Origin: JANSWY01 sp038525605
Lineage (GTDB): Bacteria > Bacteroidota > Bacteroidia > Cytophagales > Cyclobacteriaceae
Direction of reading: 5' to 3'
NCBI GenBank assembly: GCA_038525605.1
Contig: JBCBHL010000350.1
Span: 1 to 7,648 of the forward strand
Length of the DNA stretch: 7,648 nucleotides
A program made the translations under genes and the position numbers. Each line of letters opens with the position of its first letter. The first letter of the stretch is position 1. Shown one piece after another: positions 1-6,090 of the stretch. The notes below the pieces were generated by a model. It was not told the DNA's origin. It made no database searches and saw nothing but the letters and a program-made list of their open reading frames with translations.

Positions 1-74
1 GAATGTAGGACTACAATAATAAAGATCCATAGTCATAGCACTACCTGCGACTTTATTATTGTAGTCCTACATTC
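1..74. repeat. Perfect 24-bp inverted repeat (long hairpin) at the sulfotransferase 3' end
   Basis: Bases 1-24 are the exact reverse complement of bases 51-74, separated by a 26-base loop (25-50). Each arm also contains a short near-palindrome, TGTAG-GA-CTACA, and the loop has a 4-bp TAGT/ACTA pairing (30-33 with 40-43). The right arm ends on the first base of the minus-strand sulfotransferase stop codon (74-76), so an RNA from that gene would fold into a 24-bp stem directly after translation stops. A transcription terminator or 3' stabilising hairpin is one reading, but any following U-run would lie outside the window. A REP-like dispersed element or a mobile-element end are alternatives. 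Because the left arm starts at base 1, the repeat may extend further, or could be a fold-back artefact at a contig end. Confidence 0.8.
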
Positions 75-763
75 TATCTATGAAATTGAAAGAATTGCTT
101 TTCTACATAATCATAAATCTTATAATCTAACTCATTTGACTGTGCAAATTCCTTTCTGAATAGGTCATCAATTTCGAGATCCTGCCGATCTCTGGCAGAA
201 GCATTTACCACCTGTCCCGCGGTAATTTTTCTATTGATCTTAGAGGATAAAATATCGAGACTTTCCTCGTACTTTTCAATCAATCCTATAAAATCATATC
301 GAGATAATACGTCCTTATAATTTGACTCACTACAACCTAACAAAAACGATAAATAATTATTCTTTTTCCTCAAAAAAGTAAATAAGTCTGCATCACCTTC
401 CAGCCAGTTTCTTTTCTTCCAATAATAGAATAATGAAATTTTTAACTGGAGAGGCTCCCTAACCATAGTAAATAAAAAAGTATTACGATCGGACAATAAT
501 TCCGGATATCTATCAAATATCTGCGTGTTTTCCATTTCAAAATGTCCAACAATCATTTCATAAGGTCTTAACTTGCTGATACTTATTCTCGACTCTCCGT
601 TGTATGAATAGTCTTTTTTTAGAATAAAATGAGACTCCAAACTGTCTTTTAAGCTACTTCCCCCACATTTTTGCAAATGATGGAAGACGAATTTTCTTCC
701 TAAAAAGAAATCATTTATTGGAGTTTTAATTAAGATGTTTACTTTTTTCGGAATAAATCTCAT
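74..763 (-). CDS. Sulfotransferase, PAPS-dependent (Sulfotransfer_2-like)
   Basis: This 229-residue protein probably transfers a sulfuryl group from PAPS to a glycan. Two family signatures are visible. The first is HLQKCGGSSL (residues 29-38), matching the HxPKxGGTSL 5'-phosphosulfate-binding loop near the N-terminus, with Gln in place of the usual Pro. The second is VREP...S (Arg102 to Ser110), matching the 3'-phosphate-binding segment. A GH pair (73-74) lies between them. The C-terminal part, with a SARDR segment and a late D-x-x-IYDYV segment, is typical of this group, so the protein looks complete. A TTG four codons upstream (773-775) extends the frame, but ATG at 761-763 is preferred. 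No clear Shine-Dalgarno is seen. The gene is divergent from the polysaccharide genes, and its stop codon abuts the long hairpin. I infer that the acceptor is the polysaccharide made by this locus; a lipid or another glycan is possible. Confidence 0.8.
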   Translation of the reverse strand: MRFIPKKVNILIKTPINDFFLGRKFVFHHLQKCGGSSLKDSLESHFILKKDYSYNGESRISISKLRPYEMIVGHFEMENTQIFDRYPELLSDRNTFLFTMVREPLQLKISLFYYWKKRNWLEGDADLFTFLRKKNNYLSFLLGCSESNYKDVLSRYDFIGLIEKYEESLDILSSKINRKITAGQVVNASARDRQDLEIDDLFRKEFAQSNELDYKIYDYVEKQFFQFHR

Positions 764-975
764 CTGTAAAATCAATTATAGTAACAAGCTAATTTATAGA
801 AATAAGAATCAATACATTGATTAAAAGATTACTTAGTTTAGTTATTTTTTTTTCACAAAAGTCAAAAAAAAATTGAGAAAAATAAACTTAATTTTGTTCA
901 TACTTATATGTTATTATTTAAAATGAAGCAGATTATATATAAAATCTTTGCGAAGTGTACAATTAACAATTTTCT
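764..975. promoter_or_regulatory. AT-rich divergent intergenic region, probable promoters for both directions
   Basis: This spacer separates the divergent sulfotransferase and methyltransferase genes and so must contain, or lie next to, promoters for both. It is extremely AT-rich. A perfect 10-bp A/T inverted repeat (844-853 with 864-873, made of T9 and A9 runs) lies near the middle. A second palindrome, AATCAAT-AC-ATTGATT (807-822), is a possible operator. For the plus strand, AATCTTTG at 943-950 resembles the Bacteroidota -7 element TAnnTTTG at a sensible distance from the first gene, but no good -33 TTTG is at the right spacing. No convincing promoter is seen for the minus strand. A 20-codon open frame starting at ATG 923 overlaps the methyltransferase start and is probably chance. 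Confidence 0.35.
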
Positions 976-1761
976 TTGTATTTAAATATTACAGAATTGG
1001 AGAAAATTAAGACATTTTTATGGTTCCTGAAAAGGCCTGTAATGTACCCTCAGCTAATTTACCTTTTTAAATTAAGGCTATTTCCCAACCCAAAAGAAGC
1101 TACACTAAAGGACGCTACTGAATGGTGTAAAGCAAGAGCTATCTCAAATGTTGAAGCTGTTAACAAATTATTCCCAAATCATGAATTTGTGGATGTAGCC
1201 AAAGAATTTCCGCAAGAGATGCAGGAAGGTCAAAAAATAGAGTCTTCACTTCCCGTACAAATGGGCTTTGGTGGAGATATCAACCTGCTTTATAACCTGG
1301 CAAAAGCGTCAAAGGCACAAAAGGTAATCGAAACTGGTGTAGCTCACGGCTGGTCCTCGATGGCCATCCTGCTAGCCTTAACAGACCAGAAAACGCATTT
1401 AATAAGTACTGACATGCCTTATCCCAAAATGGGCAATGAAGAATTCGTAGGCTGTGTAATCCCTGATCAATTAAAAAAGAAATGGACACTGATCAGGAAA
1501 CCTGACAGGCAAGGACTAAAAATTGCATTCGGAACAAATTCAAGCATTGACTTATGCCATTACGATAGTGACAAGACATACGTTGGAAGAAAATGGGCAT
1601 ATCCACTATTATGGAAACATCTGAATAGCAATGGTATATTCATCTCCGACGATATAAATGACAATATTGCATTTCAGGAATTTAGCGAAGAGCTGGGTAT
1701 TGAACCAATTATAGTGGCATTTGAAGATAAGTATATTGGGATAATCCCCAAAAAATCTTGA
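976..1761 (+). CDS. Class I SAM-dependent methyltransferase (Methyltransf_24-like)
   Basis: This is a 261-residue cytoplasmic protein, likely a sugar O- or N-methyltransferase acting on a polysaccharide building block. The SAM-binding Rossmann core is clear. VIETGVAHGWSS (117-128) is the glycine-rich motif I. Asp146 in STDMPYP sits where the acidic residue contacts the SAM ribose. HYDSDKTYVGR (195-205) and FISDD (222-226) are the later strands seen in families that bind metal or acceptor there. The N-terminal 100 residues are a separate helical, basic segment (FLWFLKRP around 14-21). The start is uncertain. TTG 976 keeps the longest frame, TTG 997 would start just before the KIKTFLWFL stretch, and the first ATG is at 1042, inside the conserved N-terminal segment. 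No Shine-Dalgarno supports any of them. It is the first gene of the plus-strand run, and the substrate cannot be told from sequence. Confidence 0.8.
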   Translation: MYLNITELEKIKTFLWFLKRPVMYPQLIYLFKLRLFPNPKEATLKDATEWCKARAISNVEAVNKLFPNHEFVDVAKEFPQEMQEGQKIESSLPVQMGFGGDINLLYNLAKASKAQKVIETGVAHGWSSMAILLALTDQKTHLISTDMPYPKMGNEEFVGCVIPDQLKKKWTLIRKPDRQGLKIAFGTNSSIDLCHYDSDKTYVGRKWAYPLLWKHLNSNGIFISDDINDNIAFQEFSEELGIEPIIVAFEDKYIGIIPKKS

Positions 1762-1792
1762 AGATTTAACCTAGAGAGCTGTAAATAAATCT
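1753..1792 (+). promoter_or_regulatory. Overlapping inverted repeats between methyltransferase and glycosyltransferase genes
   Basis: AAATCTT (1753-1759) and AAGATTT (1761-1767) form a near-perfect palindrome across the methyltransferase stop codon. The segment AGATTTA (1762-1768) can instead pair with TAAATCT (1786-1792), which ends three bases before the TTG start of the next gene. The loop of that second pairing contains AGAGAG (1773-1778), the only Shine-Dalgarno-like sequence in the gap, although it is rather far from the start. The pairings are read directly from sequence. Any role in translational coupling is inference, and short A/T stems of this kind also arise by chance. Confidence 0.3.
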
Positions 1793-1795
1793 GAT

Positions 1796-2929
1796 TTGAA
1801 AAAAAGAGTCCTATTCTATTACCCTTCGAATAAGAGATCAGTTGCTATCGAAACCCTGCTTGAAGAGTTAGTTAAACAAGGTATCGATGTTTCCTTCCTG
1901 AGTCACATAGAGCGTGGAAAAATTCACGAAACGCTCGACAAATTGGGAGTAAAAACCTACAGCACCCCAATCAAGAAAGGTAATGCTTTAATATACTACG
2001 CTCGGCAGATATTATTTCTCATACAATTTACCAGGAAGCATAAGATCAAATTCGTTTTTTCCAATTTACAACAGGCCAATCTTATTGGAGTGATTGCTCA
2101 GTATTTTATGAGTGCTAAGGTTATCTGTTTTCGGCATCATTTTAAATTCTTCAGTAAATCCCAGCAGAAGAGTGCTGTAGTTAATAAAAATGAAAAATTT
2201 GGTGATCGGTTAATTAACCTGCTTGCCAGAAAAATAGTGGTACCATCTTCCGGGGTTTATAACGGTATGCTAAATCAGGAAAATGTTCGGGAATCAAAAC
2301 TATCAATCATTCCTTACATTTATGATTTTGCTCAATACGGGAAGCCGGATACCGATGCTGTAGAAGAAATCAAAAAGGCAACCCCGGCAAAACTCAGGTT
2401 AATCATGGTTTCGAGATTAATCCCGCTGAAGAGGCATATCATTGTATTACCACTGGTAAAAGAACTTCTGTCAGAAAATTTAAATCTGCATCTTTACATA
2501 TTAGATGAGGGGCCTGAAAAAGAGCGCATAGAAAGTTACATCCGTGAACATGGTCTTACTGAAGCGGTGACTATGCTTGGATTTAGAACTGATTTTCTGG
2601 ACTACATGGCAGCTTCGGATTTGATCATTCATCCATCTATCACTGAAGCCAGTAATAGCGCGGTAAAAGAAATGGCACTACTTAGTAAATCCGCCATCGT
2701 TTGTAAAAAAGTGGGAGATTTCGATGATTACATTCTACATAGAATTAATGGCTATTTATGTGATATTGATGAATTTGCAAAAGAAGCCAAAGAAATCATA
2801 CAAGAGCTATATAATGATCCAAAACACATCTCCCAGCTTGGCGAAAATCTGAATCAAACTGTATTGGAAAAATTCTCCGTGAACGAAGAGACAATGGACA
2901 AATACCTAAACCTGCTGCAAGAATCATGA
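1796..2929 (+). CDS. Glycosyltransferase family 4 (GT-B fold)
   Basis: This 377-residue enzyme should transfer a sugar from a nucleotide donor onto a growing lipid-linked glycan, with retention of configuration, at the cytoplasmic face of the membrane. The N-terminal acceptor domain starts at once with the strand RVLFYYPS. The C-terminal donor domain carries SRLIPLKRH (206-214), the phosphate-contacting basic loop, and ends with a classic E-x7-E motif, Glu284 and Glu292 in TEASNSAVKEM. Length is normal for the family. Initiation must be at TTG 1796-1798. The frame is closed by a TAG at 1772 with no ATG in between, and the next in-frame Met falls about 100 residues into the domain. It lies 34 bp after the methyltransferase gene and overlaps the next gene by 4 bp (ATGA), so translational coupling is likely. 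The sugar and linkage cannot be predicted. Confidence 0.9.
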   Translation: MKKRVLFYYPSNKRSVAIETLLEELVKQGIDVSFLSHIERGKIHETLDKLGVKTYSTPIKKGNALIYYARQILFLIQFTRKHKIKFVFSNLQQANLIGVIAQYFMSAKVICFRHHFKFFSKSQQKSAVVNKNEKFGDRLINLLARKIVVPSSGVYNGMLNQENVRESKLSIIPYIYDFAQYGKPDTDAVEEIKKATPAKLRLIMVSRLIPLKRHIIVLPLVKELLSENLNLHLYILDEGPEKERIESYIREHGLTEAVTMLGFRTDFLDYMAASDLIIHPSITEASNSAVKEMALLSKSAIVCKKVGDFDDYILHRINGYLCDIDEFAKEAKEIIQELYNDPKHISQLGENLNQTVLEKFSVNEETMDKYLNLLQES

Positions 2930-3825
2930 GTTCTCCATTATTTTCTGTCATCATTCCTACCTACAATCGGGCTAAGACTATCACCAATACACTGAATAGT
3001 GTAATGACTCAGCAGTTTCAGGATTTTGAAGTATTGATTGTTGACAATGACTCTACTGATAATATAGAAGAAGTATTGGCAGATTATATAGCAACAGGAA
3101 AAGTTCGGTTTTTCAGAAATGATCGAAACTATGAACGATCCTATTCGAGGAACAGAGGCTTGGATTTAGCAAAAGGAGACTATGCGATTTTATTGGATTC
3201 TGACGATCTGCTACATACAAATTGTTTACAGGATGCAAAGAACTTCATCGATGATAATGTTGACAATCTCTTTTTTCACAACCTATATGAGTTTGTAGAT
3301 GAAAACAACAATCGCACAACAGGGACTGACCTGTACCTGCCTGACAATCCGTTTAAGTCGATGGCCAGAGGTAATTTTCTTGCCTGCAATGGTGTATTTA
3401 TGGCCCGGTCTGTCTATCAAAAACATCGTTTCGACCTGAAGGCAGTTGGGTCAGAAGATTGGGATTACTGGTTGAGGGTATTAAATGATGTCGGATATAT
3501 CGGAAGAATTAATAAAGTCAATAGTGCGATTTTGATTCACTCCGACAGATCGATGCAAAATATGAGCATAAAGAAGCTGGAAGATGCCAAAAATTACATA
3601 CTCTCTAAAGTGACGTCTTTTCCTCAGCAATATACCAGGTATAAGAAATATTACCCTTTTATGAAGGCTTCTACATTTCTTTATCTTGGGTCAATGTCGA
3701 ACTCCGCTGGTAAGCACACATCAGCAATAAAGTATGCCATCTCTTCAATCTTTTACAGACCCGGTGTAATACTTTCAAAAAGATTTTTTATTATTCTCAT
3801 AAAAGGAATAATCAGGAGTCAATAA
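2926..3825 (+). CDS. Glycosyltransferase family 2 (GT-A fold)
   Basis: This 299-residue inverting glycosyltransferase probably adds one sugar to the lipid-linked repeat unit. The GT-A nucleotide-binding half is textbook: FSVIIPTYNR (6-15), VDNDSTD (39-45) and LLDSDD, with the metal-binding DxD at Asp91-Ser92-Asp93-Asp94. SEDWDYW (176-182) supplies the acidic residue usually taken as the catalytic base region. The last 70 residues are basic and hydrophobic (LYLGS, then FFIILIKGII near the end), which would suit peripheral membrane attachment rather than a full multi-span domain. The ATG overlaps the stop of the preceding glycosyltransferase in an ATGA junction, so the two are one translation unit. 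It is the last gene of the first plus-strand run. Donor and acceptor are unknown. Confidence 0.92.
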   Translation: MSSPLFSVIIPTYNRAKTITNTLNSVMTQQFQDFEVLIVDNDSTDNIEEVLADYIATGKVRFFRNDRNYERSYSRNRGLDLAKGDYAILLDSDDLLHTNCLQDAKNFIDDNVDNLFFHNLYEFVDENNNRTTGTDLYLPDNPFKSMARGNFLACNGVFMARSVYQKHRFDLKAVGSEDWDYWLRVLNDVGYIGRINKVNSAILIHSDRSMQNMSIKKLEDAKNYILSKVTSFPQQYTRYKKYYPFMKASTFLYLGSMSNSAGKHTSAIKYAISSIFYRPGVILSKRFFIILIKGIIRSQ

Positions 3826-4234
3826 AGAAACAAGCGCTACTCACTTATCGATCTCAAAACTGATAGCAACATCAGGATCAGGATGCATTAGTAGCTGATA
3901 TATTGAGAATTTTTTATGTAAAGATTTTTTAAAGCACAATCAATTGAACATTCGATAATCATCAAATCATTTTGCAGCAGAGTTGATTAAAAAGCCTTTG
4001 TTTATACCAGATGAAAACATCAATCTATTAGTTACATTATTTAAAAAATTACGCCTATTGTTAAGCTAATTGTTTTATTATCAAGTGTCTTACACTGACT
4101 CAGCTCAATCGCATATTTTTACAATATTCAAAACCATGATTTCGAAGATTTTTCTAAAAAAAACAAAGACTTTCACTTGGCATTCAAAATTCTCTTCTAA
4201 TTTGCATTCTGAATTCAATATTTAAATCAAACTA
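3826..4234. other. 409-bp gap without a convincing gene
   Basis: No frame holds a normal gene here. Near the left end, CTCAA (3853-3857) and TTGAG (3903-3907) can pair around an inner ATCAG/CTGAT stem, followed by a T-rich stretch from 3908; this is a weak terminator candidate for the upstream run. Plus-strand frame 3959-4069 reads 36 open codons ending in TAA and has a protein-like composition (KKPLFIPDENINLL in its middle) but no ATG, so it may be a gene remnant. A 29-codon frame from ATG 4136 to 4225 is lysine- and serine-rich and looks like chance. The right end probably carries the rfbF promoter. The gap breaks an otherwise tightly packed cluster, so a decayed or deleted gene is plausible but unproven. 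Confidence 0.4.
4177..4204 (+). promoter_or_regulatory. Candidate Bacteroidota-type promoter for rfbF
   Basis: TTG at 4177-4179 and CTAATTTG at 4197-4204 are 17 bases apart, resembling the Bacteroidota sigma factor's -33 TTG/TTTG and -7 TAnnTTTG elements. Only the TTTG half of the -7 element matches exactly. Transcription would start about 20 bases ahead of the rfbF ATG, which fits the gap in front of that gene. The call rests on a short, AT-rich pattern and is weak. Confidence 0.3.
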
Positions 4235-5005
4235 ATGAAAGTTCTGATACTCGCAGGAGGTTATGGTACCCGCCTAAGTGAAGAAACAGTTTTAAAGCCA
4301 AAACCGATGGTAGAAATTGGTGGAAAACCGATGCTATGGCATATCATGAAAATTTACAGTTCTTATGGTTTCAATGATTTCATAATTTTGGGTGGCTATA
4401 AATGTTACATGATAAAAGAGTTTTTCGCCAACTATTTTATCCATCAGAGTGATGTCACGTTTGACCTTTCCAATAACAGCATGAAGGTTCTAAAAAACAG
4501 TAGTGAGCCGTGGAAAGTCACAGTTTTGGATACAGGGCTCGATACGATGACGGGAGGAAGAGTAAAAAGAGCGGCTGAGTATCTTGGTAACGAACCTTTT
4601 ATGTTAACATATGGTGATGGATTGAGCGATATCCCAATCGATCAGTTAATTGCATCACATAAATCTTCAGGAAAATTAATGACACTTACTGCTGTACAAC
4701 CTGACGGTAGATTTGGCGCATTGAATATCACTACTGATAATGCCGTAAACAGCTTTACTGAAAAACCCAAAGGAGACGGAAACTGGATCAATGGAGGTTT
4801 CTTTGTTTGCCAGCCGGAGGTTATATCATATATTGATAATGATAAAACTATATTGGAACAAGCTCCATTAAAAAAACTGGCCTCTGATAATCAGTTAAAT
4901 GCATTTAAACACAATAGCTTTTGGCAATGTATGGACACTAAGCGTGATATGGACGGCTTGGTTACAATGTGGGAAAATAATGAGGCAAAATGGAAAAACT
5001 GGTGA
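4235..5005 (+). CDS. rfbF: Glucose-1-phosphate cytidylyltransferase
   Basis: This enzyme joins CTP and alpha-D-glucose-1-phosphate to give CDP-glucose and pyrophosphate (EC 2.7.7.33), the first step of the CDP-deoxysugar pathway. At 256 residues it matches the usual length of about 257. The nucleotidyltransferase signature LAGGYGTRL (6-14) is followed by the KPKPMVEIGGKP segment (21-32) that binds the sugar phosphate. YGDGLSDI (126-133) carries the metal-binding Asp128. GRFGAL, the NGGFFV strand and the FWQCMDTKRD segment near the C-terminus are hallmarks that separate RfbF/DdhA from RmlA and GalU enzymes. Initiation is at ATG 4235 in an A-rich context without a Shine-Dalgarno. Two bases separate its stop from the preferred rfbG start, so the two are certainly co-transcribed. 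The synonym is ddhA. Confidence 0.96.
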   Translation: MKVLILAGGYGTRLSEETVLKPKPMVEIGGKPMLWHIMKIYSSYGFNDFIILGGYKCYMIKEFFANYFIHQSDVTFDLSNNSMKVLKNSSEPWKVTVLDTGLDTMTGGRVKRAAEYLGNEPFMLTYGDGLSDIPIDQLIASHKSSGKLMTLTAVQPDGRFGALNITTDNAVNSFTEKPKGDGNWINGGFFVCQPEVISYIDNDKTILEQAPLKKLASDNQLNAFKHNSFWQCMDTKRDMDGLVTMWENNEAKWKNW

Positions 5006-5007
5006 AT

Positions 5008-6087
5008 ATGTTTAATGATATATATCGGAACAAGAGAGTTCTAATTACAGGTGAAACAGGCTTTAAAGGTAGCTGGTTAGCATTATGGTTACATGAGCTG
5101 GGAGCTGATGTCTATGGTTTTTCTAAAGGTTTACCCACCGGACCGTGCCTGTTCAATTTATTGGATTTAAGAAATAAAATAAAAACCAGAACAGGGAATA
5201 TAAACCAGTTAAATGATTTGATTGATACTGTCAATGAGATCAAGCCCGATTTTGTATTTCACCTTGCAGCTCAGGCTATCGTAAGCGAATCATATGCCAA
5301 TCCTGTTGAAAACTTCCAGACAAATGTCATGGGAACCATCAATGTATTGGAATCGATCCGACTATGTGACCACCCCATTGCAGGAGTATTCGTTACCAGC
5401 GACAAATGCTACCACAATGATGAAATGGACGAACCATTTAAAGAAGACGATCCTTTGGGTGGTAAAGATCCATATAGTGCTTCAAAAGGTGCTGCTGAGG
5501 TGGTAATCAGGAGCTATTATCATTCGTTTTTTCAGGAAAGTAGATCAGTCATCGGATCGGGAAGAGCAGGAAATGTAATAGGAGGAGGCGATTGGGCAGC
5601 TAATAGAATTGTGCCCGATTGTGTAAGATCCTGGAGCAACAATGAACAGGTTGTATTGAGAAGACCAGATGCTATCAGGCCCTGGCAGCATGTGCTGGAG
5701 CCATTGTCCGGGTATTTGACACTGGGATCCAAATTAAAGCAATCCCCAGATCTAAATGGTCAGTCTTTTAACTTTGGACCAAATCCTAAAATAAAGCATT
5801 CAGTGGGAGATTTGGTAAAGAGCATGGCAACACATTGGGGACAAAAATCAGGGACAGACACTTTGTTCCGTGTGGAAAATGAAGGAATACTGAAAGAGTC
5901 TCAATATTTACGACTCGACTCTCAGAAAGCTATGAACTTATTGGATTGGGAAACAGCTTTCAACCTTGAAGAAACCATTGCGACAACTACGAATTGGTAT
6001 AAGGATTTTTACATCAACAAATTAGATGCCTACGATTTATGTAAAAGAGACATTGATTTTTACTCTAAAAAATCTCTATCGCAATAA
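5008..6087 (+). CDS. rfbG: CDP-glucose 4,6-dehydratase
   Basis: This NAD-dependent short-chain dehydrogenase/reductase converts CDP-glucose to CDP-4-keto-6-deoxyglucose (EC 4.2.1.45). The N-terminal dinucleotide-binding loop is TGETGFKGSW (14-23); family members usually have His where this one has Glu16. HLAAQAIV follows, then TSDKCY (130-135) with the active-site Thr and Asp, and the catalytic Tyr156-x3-Lys160 pair in PYSASK. GRAGNVIGGGDWA and RPWQHVLEPL are strong markers of this enzyme over other nucleotide-sugar dehydratases. An in-frame ATG at 4990 would overlap rfbF by 16 bp, but ATG 5008 gives the family's usual start (MFNDIYRNKRVLITG) and 359 residues, so it is chosen. The next gene begins three bases after its stop. 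The synonym is ddhB. The enzyme that would use its product is not in the window. Confidence 0.95.
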   Translation: MFNDIYRNKRVLITGETGFKGSWLALWLHELGADVYGFSKGLPTGPCLFNLLDLRNKIKTRTGNINQLNDLIDTVNEIKPDFVFHLAAQAIVSESYANPVENFQTNVMGTINVLESIRLCDHPIAGVFVTSDKCYHNDEMDEPFKEDDPLGGKDPYSASKGAAEVVIRSYYHSFFQESRSVIGSGRAGNVIGGGDWAANRIVPDCVRSWSNNEQVVLRRPDAIRPWQHVLEPLSGYLTLGSKLKQSPDLNGQSFNFGPNPKIKHSVGDLVKSMATHWGQKSGTDTLFRVENEGILKESQYLRLDSQKAMNLLDWETAFNLEETIATTTNWYKDFYINKLDAYDLCKRDIDFYSKKSLSQ

Positions 6088-6090
6088 ATA

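Noticed and set aside
1..74. CRISPR repeat or integron attC site
   Set aside because: There is only one palindrome and no repeat-spacer series. No integrase gene or attC core site pattern is visible in the window.
923..985. 20-codon open frame starting with ATG just before the methyltransferase
   Set aside because: It is short, AT-rich, overlaps the next gene's start out of frame, and has no Shine-Dalgarno. A leader peptide cannot be excluded, but nothing supports it.
1280..1489. 69-codon minus-strand open frame inside the methyltransferase gene
   Set aside because: It lies fully within a well-supported gene on the other strand and has no recognisable motif.
4136..4225. 29-codon open frame ahead of rfbF
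   Set aside because: Its lysine/serine-rich composition fits translation of A- and T-rich non-coding DNA, and it covers the candidate promoter.
5046..5076. Possible inactivation of rfbG because Glu replaces the usual His in TGHTGFKG
   Set aside because: The glycines of the dinucleotide-binding loop and the Thr-Ser-Asp-Lys and Tyr-x3-Lys active-site residues are all intact, so this is more likely natural variation.
5294..5506. 70-codon plus-strand open frame in a different frame within rfbG
   Set aside because: It overlaps the conserved catalytic region of rfbG, whose reading is certain, and shows no domain features.
5532..5732. 66-codon minus-strand open frame within rfbG
   Set aside because: It is antisense to a strongly conserved part of rfbG with no start context or motif.
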